This document shows, in pieces, positions 42,875-50,028 of a DNA stretch of 64,000 nt (the stretch's first letter is position 1; each line of letters opens with the position of its first letter). The DNA lies in contig NZ_VDET01000013.1 in the NCBI RefSeq assembly GCF_006381105.1, positions 32,137 to 96,136 on the forward strand, written 5' to 3'. The position numbers and the translations under genes are program-made. The notes beneath the pieces are model-generated. The model was not told the origin of the DNA. It did not search any database and saw nothing but the letters and a program-made list of their open reading frames with translations. The DNA comes from Flavicella sediminum. GTDB lineage: Bacteria; Bacteroidota; Bacteroidia; Flavobacteriales; Flavobacteriaceae.

Positions 42875-44197
42875 ATGAATATTACAAAAGAAAGTATAGA
42901 CTCGTTAAATGCTGTTGTTAAAGTTGATATTACAGCTGCTGACTATCAAGAAAAAGTAGAATCAATTTTACAAGATTACCGTAAAAAAGCGGATATCCCA
43001 GGATTTAGAAAAGGGCATGTGCCAATGGGGATGGTGAAGAAGCAGTATGGTAAATCAATCATGATTGATGAAATCAATAAGATTTTACAAGAATCTTTAA
43101 ACAACTATTTAACTGAAGAAAAGTTAGATATCTTAGGAAATCCATTGCCAAAAGTAAACGAAGAATTTTCTTGGGATAAAGAAGATTTTTCTTTTGAATT
43201 TGAACTAGGATTGGCTCCAACTTTTGAAGTAGATTTAAGCGCTAAGAAAAAAATTACGCAATACAACATTATTGCTGAAGATAGTTTGATTGATAAGGAA
43301 GTTGAAAATTTACAAACACGTTTTGGTAAAGTTGTACCTCAGGAAGAAGTTGCTGAAGGAATGAACGTTGCAGGAACTTTTGTAAATGCTGAAAAAGAAA
43401 TTGAAAACAAAGCAACAATTAGCTTAGCTGACTTGAAAGGGAAAGTGAATTTAAAGAAATTTATTGGCGCTAAAGTTGGTGATGTAATTCAATTAAAATC
43501 AAAAGGATTATTTGAAGATAGCCATAAATTAATGGGTGCTTTAGGTTTGTCTCATGATGAAATTGAAGGATTAGAAATTGAATTAACTTTTACTGTTGAA
43601 GAAATTACATTGACAGAATTGGCTGATTTAGATCAAGAATTGTTCAATAAAATCTTTGGAGAAGGAAATGTTGCTACTGCCGAAGAATTGAGAGCTAAGA
43701 TCAAAGAAGATGCTGAAGGACAGTTTAAAATGCAAGCTGAACAACAATTACTAAACAGCGTTACTGAATATTTAGTAGAGAATACTAAATTTGATTTACC
43801 TGTTGAGTTCTTGAAAAAATGGTTAGCAACTGCTGGTGAAAATCCTATTTCTGCAGAACAAGCAGAAGCAGAGTTTGAAAAATCTGAAAAAGGTTTACGT
43901 TACCAATTAATCGAAGGAAAAATCATGTCTTCTAACGATATCAAATTGGATTACGCTGAGTTGAAGGAATATGCAAAAGGATTTATCAAATCTCAAATGG
44001 CACAATACGGAAACTTAAACCCAGAAGAAACTGAATTAGAAGAAATTGCAGGTAGAGTGTTAAGTAATCAAGACGAAGCTAAACGTTTGCAAGAACAATT
44101 GGTAAGTCAAAAATTATTGGCTTTTTACAAAGAGAATATTACTTTTAAGGAAAAAGAAGTTACTTATGAAGCTTTCGTAAAAGAAGTATACAAATAA
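42875..44197 (+). CDS. tig: Trigger factor
   Basis: Trigger factor is the ribosome-bound chaperone that meets nascent chains. The 440-residue protein has the N-terminal ribosome-binding domain with a GFRKGHVPMG signature (about residues 43-52), the middle PPIase-position domain (about 150-245, poorly conserved as in other Bacteroidota), and a long helical C-terminal domain. It has a strong promoter and terminator of its own. The clpP-clpX genes, its usual chromosomal companions, lie about 4 kb further on, separated by three minus-strand genes. Confidence 0.95.
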   Translation: MNITKESIDSLNAVVKVDITAADYQEKVESILQDYRKKADIPGFRKGHVPMGMVKKQYGKSIMIDEINKILQESLNNYLTEEKLDILGNPLPKVNEEFSWDKEDFSFEFELGLAPTFEVDLSAKKKITQYNIIAEDSLIDKEVENLQTRFGKVVPQEEVAEGMNVAGTFVNAEKEIENKATISLADLKGKVNLKKFIGAKVGDVIQLKSKGLFEDSHKLMGALGLSHDEIEGLEIELTFTVEEITLTELADLDQELFNKIFGEGNVATAEELRAKIKEDAEGQFKMQAEQQLLNSVTEYLVENTKFDLPVEFLKKWLATAGENPISAEQAEAEFEKSEKGLRYQLIEGKIMSSNDIKLDYAELKEYAKGFIKSQMAQYGNLNPEETELEEIAGRVLSNQDEAKRLQEQLVSQKLLAFYKENITFKEKEVTYEAFVKEVYK

Positions 44198-44217
44198 GAA
44201 TATTTGATATTATAAAG

Positions 44218-44254
44218 AAGCGCTTTTTGGGAGACCAAAAAGCGCTTTTTTTTT
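44218..44254 (+). terminator. Terminator of tig
   Basis: A perfect 13-bp stem AAGCGCTTTTTGG (44218-44230) pairs with 44235-44247 around a GAGA tetraloop, then T7. Confidence 0.93.
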
Positions 44255-44296
44255 GAATTTAATTTATTTTTTATAAAACATGAAATTATTTTATTT

Positions 44297-45406
44297 CTAA
44301 TGCTTTTTTTCTAAACCGTATTCACCTGAAAGTGATTTTATCGCTCTTTCTGTAGAGAAGAATTTTGAAATTGAAAAAATAAAATCCATCAAAAAATCAT
44401 TTTGAGAATATTTGAAAAACTTATTTTGTGCGCGCTTAGATCGCTGGTAATTCAAAAGAAATCTTGCCTTCCAATCTGATTCGTATTCTGCTAAATAAGA
44501 AATATTGTCTTTTTCCAATGCTTTATCAATGGCTTTAGAGGCAATAAGTGCTGCTTCAAAAATAAACTTATAACCTTCGCCAACAATTGGGTTTACTTGA
44601 GAAACACTATCTCCAACGCAAATTAAATTATTCAAAACAAATTTTTCTAATACAGGCGTAATAGGAATACTTCCGCCCTCAACTTTTTCATTGTCTTTTA
44701 GAACTAATTTTTTGATTTTAGGGAATTCTAAAATTTTATTCAAACGAATTTTTAATTCTTTCGTTGCTTTGTCGTCGAAAGAACCAAATCCAATAATGGC
44801 TCGTTTGTTTTTTAACGGGAAAATCCATCCGTAACCACCTTGATAAATCTTACCAATTAGCAAGTGCATTTCACTTGAATTTCCTAAATATTTCACATTG
44901 TATTCTACACCAGTTGCCAAGGCTGTTTTGTCACTTTGGAGCTGTACCTTTTTACTAAGAATTCCGTTTGTTCCTGAAGCATCAATAAAAATTTTGCCAA
45001 AATAGTCATTTTTGTTTTTGTCAGATACTGAGATAAACTGACCATCTTGGCCTTTGTTAATGCTACTGATAGCTACACCTGTTTTAATTGTAACATAATT
45101 GGTGTCAATTTTAGCTATAATTTCTTCGTGGACTTTCTTTTTATCTAGGATGTATAAATTTGATTTTAGTTTGCGTTGAACGTTTTTCGAATGAAAAGAA
45201 ATTGTATCAATATTTTGGGCGACAACATTTGCTGTTAAACCAAAATCATCAAGATTCATAAAACTACCAAGAGTGTTGAAAGTGAAGTTTACTAAATCTT
45301 TTTTTCTGTCCAAAAGCAGGACTGTTCGTTTTTGTTTTCCAAGTTCTCTGGCAAGTAGTATGCCTGCGGTTCCTCCTCCCACAATAACAACATCAAAATG
45401 ATCCAT
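44297..45406 (-). CDS. FAD-dependent oxidoreductase, geranylgeranyl-reductase-like
   Basis: This 369-residue flavoprotein has the N-terminal dinucleotide-binding motif VVIVGGGTAGILLARELG (about residues 6-23), an acidic FAD ribose contact (LLLDRKK) and the second FAD motif LICVGDSVSQVNPIVGEGY (about 266-284). The middle GGYGWIFPLKNKRAIIGFG segment is typical of the geranylgeranyl reductase/RebH-like family, which reduces isoprenoid chains or acts on lipid and aromatic substrates. The true substrate cannot be told. It is a single gene, convergent with tig. Confidence 0.85.
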   Translation of the reverse strand: MDHFDVVIVGGGTAGILLARELGKQKRTVLLLDRKKDLVNFTFNTLGSFMNLDDFGLTANVVAQNIDTISFHSKNVQRKLKSNLYILDKKKVHEEIIAKIDTNYVTIKTGVAISSINKGQDGQFISVSDKNKNDYFGKIFIDASGTNGILSKKVQLQSDKTALATGVEYNVKYLGNSSEMHLLIGKIYQGGYGWIFPLKNKRAIIGFGSFDDKATKELKIRLNKILEFPKIKKLVLKDNEKVEGGSIPITPVLEKFVLNNLICVGDSVSQVNPIVGEGYKFIFEAALIASKAIDKALEKDNISYLAEYESDWKARFLLNYQRSKRAQNKFFKYSQNDFLMDFIFSISKFFSTERAIKSLSGEYGLEKKH

Positions 45407-45484
45407 ATATACGTAAAATAGTAGGTTAATTTCGTTTAAAGGTGTCAGGTAAAAATAAAAAAAGAAATCAATGTATTGACATTA

Positions 45485-45565
45485 AGTTTTTAATTTTGAG
45501 TTTTTAGTTAAAAAAATAATTTTACTCAACACTCAACACTCAACACTCAACACTCAACACTCAAC
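45485..45565. repeat. Two 7-bp-period repeats beside the helicase stop codon
   Basis: Six exact copies of ACTCAAC (45524-45565) end one base from the helicase stop codon. On the minus strand they read GTTGAGT. Further from the gene (45485-45520), the minus strand shows a degenerate array of the 7-mers AACTAAA, AACTCAA, AATTAAA, AACTTAA with the same period. Confidence 0.93.
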
Positions 45566-45566
45566 G

Positions 45567-46901
45567 CTATTTTTTTTGTCCTCTAGTTCTTGGTTTTTTA
45601 TATTTCTTAGCCAATTCTCTTCGGTAAGAACCACCTTGATTGGTTTTCTTATTTTTTTCTTTCTTTTCATGGAAAGCAGGACCAGGTGCAAATTCCTTTG
45701 AGCGTTTCTTTTGGTAAGGCTTTATTTCTTCTTTCGGAATTTCATCATCCGTCATTTTAGAAGATCTAGGAACTTCTTCAGGGAAATCTAATGCAGGTAT
45801 TTTAAACTGCATTAATTCTTCAATAGAAGCCAAAACTTCTTCGTCTTGTTCAACGGTAAATAAAATAGCATTTCCTTCATTTTCAGCTCTACCTGTACGT
45901 CCTATTCTATGGATGTAGTTTTCTGCATCTTTTGGTGTGTCGAAGTTAATTACATGACTGATTCCTTGGATGTCAATACCTCTAGCCAAAACATCGGTTG
46001 CAATTAAAATTCGATGTTCTCCTTCTTGAAAGCCTGCAATAGCTTGTAATCTGTAGTTTTGCGATTTGTTAGAGTGGATGACAGAATAACCGTCTAAACT
46101 TCCTGTAGTATTCTGAATTTCTGTAAACAAGCGATCTGCGACTCTTTTGTTTTTTACAAAAACTAAAACTTTGCTAAATGTTTCTTTGTCCGCTAGTAAA
46201 TGTGTTAACAAATTTACTTTGGTGTAAAAATTCTTAGCATAATATAAGGTTTGGTCAATTTTTTCAAGCGGTGTTCCTGATCTTTCAATTTCAACATATT
46301 CAGGATTCTTAAAAAAGGTTTGAATAATTTCTTTTACATCTTCTGTCATGGTAGCAGAGAATAGAATACTTTGTTTTTTTTCTGGAAGTAAATCTAAAAC
46401 AATAGACAATTGATGTCTAAATCCTAAGTTCAAAACTTCATCGACTTCATCTAGAACTAATTTTTGAATTTTTTTCAAATTCAAAACTTTACTCACGCCT
46501 AAATCAATCAATCTTCCGGGGGTAGCCACCAATATATCTAAACCATCAAAAATCATTTGTTTTTGAGTGTTGATATTAGCACCTCCATAAGCACCACCAA
46601 TTCGGGTATTGATGTAGGTTGTTAAGTCTTTTAAGGCAGCAACAACTTGGATCACTAGTTCTCGAGTAGGAACTACAATAAGTATTCTTGGATGTTTTTG
46701 TTCAGAATATTTTAATTGCTTTAATAAAGGTAATAGGTAAGCAAATGTTTTACCCGTTCCTGTTTGGGCAATTCCAACCATGTCTTTTCCCGATAAAATT
46801 ACAGGGAAAGCTTTTTCTTGAATAGGTGTTGCGTAATCGAACCCTAATTCATCTAAAGCGTTAAGTAAAGGCGTGTTTAATTTTAAATCTGAAAATTGCA
46901 T
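45567..46901 (-). CDS. DEAD-box family RNA helicase with DEVD motif
   Basis: This 444-residue ATP-dependent RNA helicase has all family motifs in order: Q motif GFDYATPIQEKAF (about 19-31), motif I AQTGTGKT (about 45-52), PTREL, TPGR, motif III SAT, motif V ARGIDI and motif VI HRIGRTGR (about 331-338). Motif II reads DEVD instead of DEAD, a tolerated conservative change. A basic C-terminal tail (about 385-444, KKRSKEF and RELAKKYKKPRTRGQKK) probably binds RNA. Such enzymes act in ribosome assembly or mRNA decay. A -7 element (TATCTTTG on the minus strand) lies at 46928-46935. Confidence 0.95.
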   Translation of the reverse strand: MQFSDLKLNTPLLNALDELGFDYATPIQEKAFPVILSGKDMVGIAQTGTGKTFAYLLPLLKQLKYSEQKHPRILIVVPTRELVIQVVAALKDLTTYINTRIGGAYGGANINTQKQMIFDGLDILVATPGRLIDLGVSKVLNLKKIQKLVLDEVDEVLNLGFRHQLSIVLDLLPEKKQSILFSATMTEDVKEIIQTFFKNPEYVEIERSGTPLEKIDQTLYYAKNFYTKVNLLTHLLADKETFSKVLVFVKNKRVADRLFTEIQNTTGSLDGYSVIHSNKSQNYRLQAIAGFQEGEHRILIATDVLARGIDIQGISHVINFDTPKDAENYIHRIGRTGRAENEGNAILFTVEQDEEVLASIEELMQFKIPALDFPEEVPRSSKMTDDEIPKEEIKPYQKKRSKEFAPGPAFHEKKEKNKKTNQGGSYRRELAKKYKKPRTRGQKK

Positions 46902-46927
46902 CTTTGTAGTAAGTGTCTATTAAGCTG

Positions 46928-46935
46928 CAAAGATA
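46928..46935 (-). promoter_or_regulatory. -7 promoter element of the helicase gene
   Basis: On the minus strand this reads TATCTTTG, a perfect TAnnTTTG, 26 bases before the ATG at 46901. Confidence 0.65.
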
Positions 46936-47069
46936 GACTATTATTATTCTAAGTTTTAACTTTTTTGAGATTCCTAAATCCTCCAATTTTATTTTCTGTT
47001 TGTGGTAAAAATCATACAGAAAATAGCTGTTTAAAGTCTTTCAGAAATGAATAACTAGAAATAAAATTT

Positions 47070-47675
47070 TTAGTCTTTTTTATTTTTGTTGATCTCGTCC
47101 TGTAATTTTCTACTTAAAACCTGTTGGCGCTCTAAAGATTTCTTTTGGTGAATTTCAAATTCTCTTTGTGTTTCGTCTAACATTTGTTGCGCTTCTTTAG
47201 TCAAAACCAAACTGTTTTTAAATTTGAAAATAAAGAAACCTGAAGTCACCAATAAACCGGTGATGATTAGAAGAATAATGAGCGTGTAATTTCTCTTACT
47301 CATTTGAACACCTAAAAAGCCAATAGAGTCTTGTCCCGTCTTCGCAAGATTTAATTCGTTATTTTTATTAAGTAATTCTTTTTTTAATTGCGCAATTTCT
47401 ACGTTTTGTTTGGAGATGGCTTTTCTGTTTGCCGTCAAATCATTTTTTAAAAATGAAATGGTGTCCTTAACATTTTCTTGCAAGGCTACAAAACCGGTTC
47501 TCGTAATTACCTTGTACTCTTGGTAGTTGGTAGATGTTTTGTATAAATAATCAAAACGATTTTCAATAGTTCCTTTGTTTTCAAAAGGGTTGGCTAATTT
47601 TGTACGTTGTCCATTCATTGTTAGTGGTGCAATAAATACCAAAGCAAACAAAAAATATAAAAACTCTCTTTTCAT
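47070..47675 (-). CDS. Hypothetical coiled-coil membrane protein
   Basis: This 201-residue protein has an N-terminal signal peptide ending at MNGQ (about residue 22), a periplasmic coiled-coil segment (about 60-120, heptad-like Leu/Lys/Asn pattern), one membrane helix (about 132-152) and a cytoplasmic coiled-coil tail rich in Gln, Glu and Lys (about 158-201). The ATG at 47675 is chosen because it places the signal peptide at the N-terminus. Homologues in this group may carry an enzyme name in some annotations, but I see no catalytic motif here. It may be a structural or tethering protein; function unknown. Confidence 0.75.
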   Translation of the reverse strand: MKREFLYFLFALVFIAPLTMNGQRTKLANPFENKGTIENRFDYLYKTSTNYQEYKVITRTGFVALQENVKDTISFLKNDLTANRKAISKQNVEIAQLKKELLNKNNELNLAKTGQDSIGFLGVQMSKRNYTLIILLIITGLLVTSGFFIFKFKNSLVLTKEAQQMLDETQREFEIHQKKSLERQQVLSRKLQDEINKNKKD

Positions 47676-47912
47676 AAAATCTTCTTTAAGAACCACTCGT
47701 ATGGTTTCAGGTGTAAATTTATACAATTCTTACTAAATCATAAGTACCTTTTTTAATTAAAATAAGCAAGGTCTTTGTTTTTAGTCCGACTACAGCTTTT
47801 CAAGTGAAGGAGATATCTTGTTGAAAAATGATGAATTTCAAATGTGAAACCATAGTACAACTTAGCGATTATCTTTTTACCTTTACACTCTTTAATTAAA
47901 AACTGAACTCAA

Positions 47913-48575
47913 ATGGATTACGGAAAAGAATTCGAAAAATACGCAACAAAACATCATGGAATTAACAGCATGCACTATGATAAAATAAGAAGTTCTGTAA
48001 CTCCCTATATCATGGAAGAACGCCAAATGAATATTACTCAAATGGATGTTTTTTCTAGGTTAATGATGGATAGAATTATCTTTTTAGGTACGGGTATTAA
48101 CGACCAAGTAGCTAATATTATACAAGCACAATTATTGTTTTTAGAAAGTGTAGATGCAACCAAAGATATCTCAATATATATCAACTCTCCAGGAGGTGGG
48201 GTTTATGCTGGATTGGGAATTTACGATACCATGCAATTTATCAAGCCAGATGTAGCAACAATATGTACAGGTATGGCAGCCTCAATGGGTGCTGTTTTAA
48301 TGTGTGCTGGTGAAAAAGGAAAACGTTCTGCTTTACCACATTCAAGAGTCATGATTCACCAACCTTTAGGAGGCGCTCAAGGGCAAGCGAGTGATATTGA
48401 AATTACTGCAAGAGAAATCATGAAATTGAAAACGGAATTGTATGAAATCATTTCAAATCATTCAGGTCAATCTATGGAAAAAGTACATGCTGATTCTGAT
48501 CGTGATTACTGGATGAAAGCTGACGAAGCGAAGGCTTACGGAATGGTTGATGAAATTTTAACAAGAAATAAATAG
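47913..48575 (+). CDS. clpP: ATP-dependent Clp protease proteolytic subunit
   Basis: ClpP forms the 14-subunit proteolytic chamber. The 220-residue protein has the catalytic Ser in GMAASMGAVLM (about residue 117), the His in RVMIHQPLGG (about 142) and the downstream Asp region. SPGGGVYAGLGIYDTM precedes the Ser. An N-terminal propeptide-like extension of about 25 residues is present. It lies 64 bases before clpX, with which it functions. Upstream a weak -7 match, TACCTTTA, lies at 47878-47885. Confidence 0.97.
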   Translation: MDYGKEFEKYATKHHGINSMHYDKIRSSVTPYIMEERQMNITQMDVFSRLMMDRIIFLGTGINDQVANIIQAQLLFLESVDATKDISIYINSPGGGVYAGLGIYDTMQFIKPDVATICTGMAASMGAVLMCAGEKGKRSALPHSRVMIHQPLGGAQGQASDIEITAREIMKLKTELYEIISNHSGQSMEKVHADSDRDYWMKADEAKAYGMVDEILTRNK

Positions 48576-48605
48576 TATTGCTGCTATAGTGAAGAGACGT
48601 ATCTC

Positions 48606-48633
48606 AATACTTGGTACTTAATACTTGATACTA
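48606..48633. repeat. Degenerate 7-bp-period repeat directly before clpX
   Basis: Four adjacent 7-mers AATACTT, GGTACTT, AATACTT, GATACTA end six bases before the clpX ATG. The period matches the repeats at 41567 and 45524, though the unit differs. Confidence 0.85.
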
Positions 48634-48639
48634 AAAATA

Positions 48640-49878
48640 ATGTCGAAAGAAGAAAATTTAGAATGTTCGTTTTGTGGACGAAAGAAGGTGGAGACGGATT
48701 TACTAATTGCAGGAATGGACGCCCATATTTGCGATAAGTGTATTGAACAAGCACATGGAATTGTTTTAGAAGAAATTTTAGACCAGGAAGAAAATGTTTC
48801 AGTTTCAGATTTAAAGGTGAAAAAACCGATTGAAATTAAAGCGTTTTTGGATCAATATATAATTGGTCAAGATCAAACAAAAAAAGCAATGGCCGTTGCT
48901 GTTTACAATCACTATAAAAGATTGACACAAGACAAAGACGATGCAAATGATGTAGAGATCGAGAAAAGTAACATGATTTTGGTAGGGCAAACAGGGACAG
49001 GTAAAACCCTGATTGCTAAAACTATTGCAAGAATGTTAAACGTTCCTTTTTCAATTGTTGATGCTACGGTTTTAACACAAGCAGGGTATGTGGGTGAAGA
49101 TGTAGAAAGCATTCTTAGCCGTTTGTTACAAGCAGCCGATTATGATGTTGAAAAAGCACAAAGAGGAATTGTATTTATTGATGAAATAGATAAAATTGCT
49201 CGTAAGGGTGACAATCCTTCAATTACTAGAGATGTTTCTGGTGAAGGTGTGCAACAAGCCTTGTTAAAATTATTAGAAGGTACGGTGGTCAATGTTGCGC
49301 CTAAAGGAGGAAGAAAACATCCTGAACAAAAATTTGTAGAAGTAGATACCAAAGATATTTTATTTATTGCAGGTGGTGCTTTTGCAGGAATTGAAAGAAA
49401 TATTAGTACGCGATTAAACCGACAAGCGGTTGGATATTCGGCCTCTGTTTCTGACGATAAAATTGATGAAGATAACTTATTGCAATATGTAATTCCTAGC
49501 GATTTAAAAACTTTTGGTTTAATTCCTGAAATTATTGGGCGTTTGCCAGTGTTAAGTTATATGAATCCGTTGGATGCAGAAACCTTAAGATCAATTTTAA
49601 CGGAACCTAAAAATTCATTGATAAAACAATACACTAAATTGTTTGAAATGGATGGTGTTGCTTTTACTATTGAAGACGAAGCTTTGGAATACATTGTTGA
49701 AAAAGCCTTGGAATATAAATTAGGAGCTCGTGGATTAAGATCTTTATTAGAAGCCATCTTAACCGATGCCATGTTTGATTTACCAAGTTCTGATCAAAAA
49801 GAATTTAGTGTAAGTAGAGCATATGCTGAAACGAAGTTGACCAATTCTACCATTAAAAAATTAAAGGCAGTTTCTTAA
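48640..49878 (+). CDS. clpX: ATP-dependent Clp protease ATP-binding subunit ClpX
   Basis: ClpX is the AAA+ unfoldase that feeds substrates to ClpP. The 412-residue protein has the N-terminal zinc-binding domain with CSFC (about residues 10-13) and CDKC, Walker A GQTGTGKT (about 116-123), Walker B IVFIDEIDKIA (about 179-189), sensor regions and the C-terminal small AAA domain. The ATG at 48640 is preferred to an upstream TTG (48625) because family members start just before the zinc domain. The stop codon lies inside the loop of a terminator hairpin. Confidence 0.97.
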   Translation: MSKEENLECSFCGRKKVETDLLIAGMDAHICDKCIEQAHGIVLEEILDQEENVSVSDLKVKKPIEIKAFLDQYIIGQDQTKKAMAVAVYNHYKRLTQDKDDANDVEIEKSNMILVGQTGTGKTLIAKTIARMLNVPFSIVDATVLTQAGYVGEDVESILSRLLQAADYDVEKAQRGIVFIDEIDKIARKGDNPSITRDVSGEGVQQALLKLLEGTVVNVAPKGGRKHPEQKFVEVDTKDILFIAGGAFAGIERNISTRLNRQAVGYSASVSDDKIDEDNLLQYVIPSDLKTFGLIPEIIGRLPVLSYMNPLDAETLRSILTEPKNSLIKQYTKLFEMDGVAFTIEDEALEYIVEKALEYKLGARGLRSLLEAILTDAMFDLPSSDQKEFSVSRAYAETKLTNSTIKKLKAVS

Positions 49879-49890
49879 AGCTGTCTTTTT
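49863..49890 (+). terminator. Terminator overlapping the clpX stop codon
   Basis: AAAGGCAG (49863-49870) pairs (one G-T) with CTGTCTTT (49881-49888), followed by T-rich sequence. The clpX stop TAA lies in the loop. Confidence 0.6.
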
Positions 49891-49919
49891 ATAAGTGTAA
49901 AGTAATTTACGCTCACGAA

Positions 49920-49988
49920 ACAAAATTTAAAAAATGTTTTTTTGAGCTTTCAATTAGAAAGTATTAAAGAAAGTTTTTTAAATTTTGT
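49920..49988. repeat. 15-bp inverted repeat between clpX and dnaG
   Basis: ACAAAATTTAAAAAA (49920-49934) is the exact complement of TTTTTTAAATTTTGT (49974-49988). The 39-base loop contains a further small hairpin CTTTC/GAAAG. It could be a cruciform, a leader structure of dnaG or an old terminator pair. Confidence 0.8.
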
Positions 49989-50028
49989 TGTTTAAAAAAG
50001 TAAGTCTCGAATTTGAGCAATTGATAAA

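Noticed and set aside
41567-45565. Short repeats as possible CRISPR arrays
   Set aside because: The units are 7 bases with no spacers and no cas genes are present.
47070-47675. An enzyme name (tRNA methyltransferase) for the coiled-coil membrane protein
   Set aside because: I recall such a label on similar proteins, but the sequence shows only a signal peptide, coiled coils and one membrane helix, with no methyltransferase motif.
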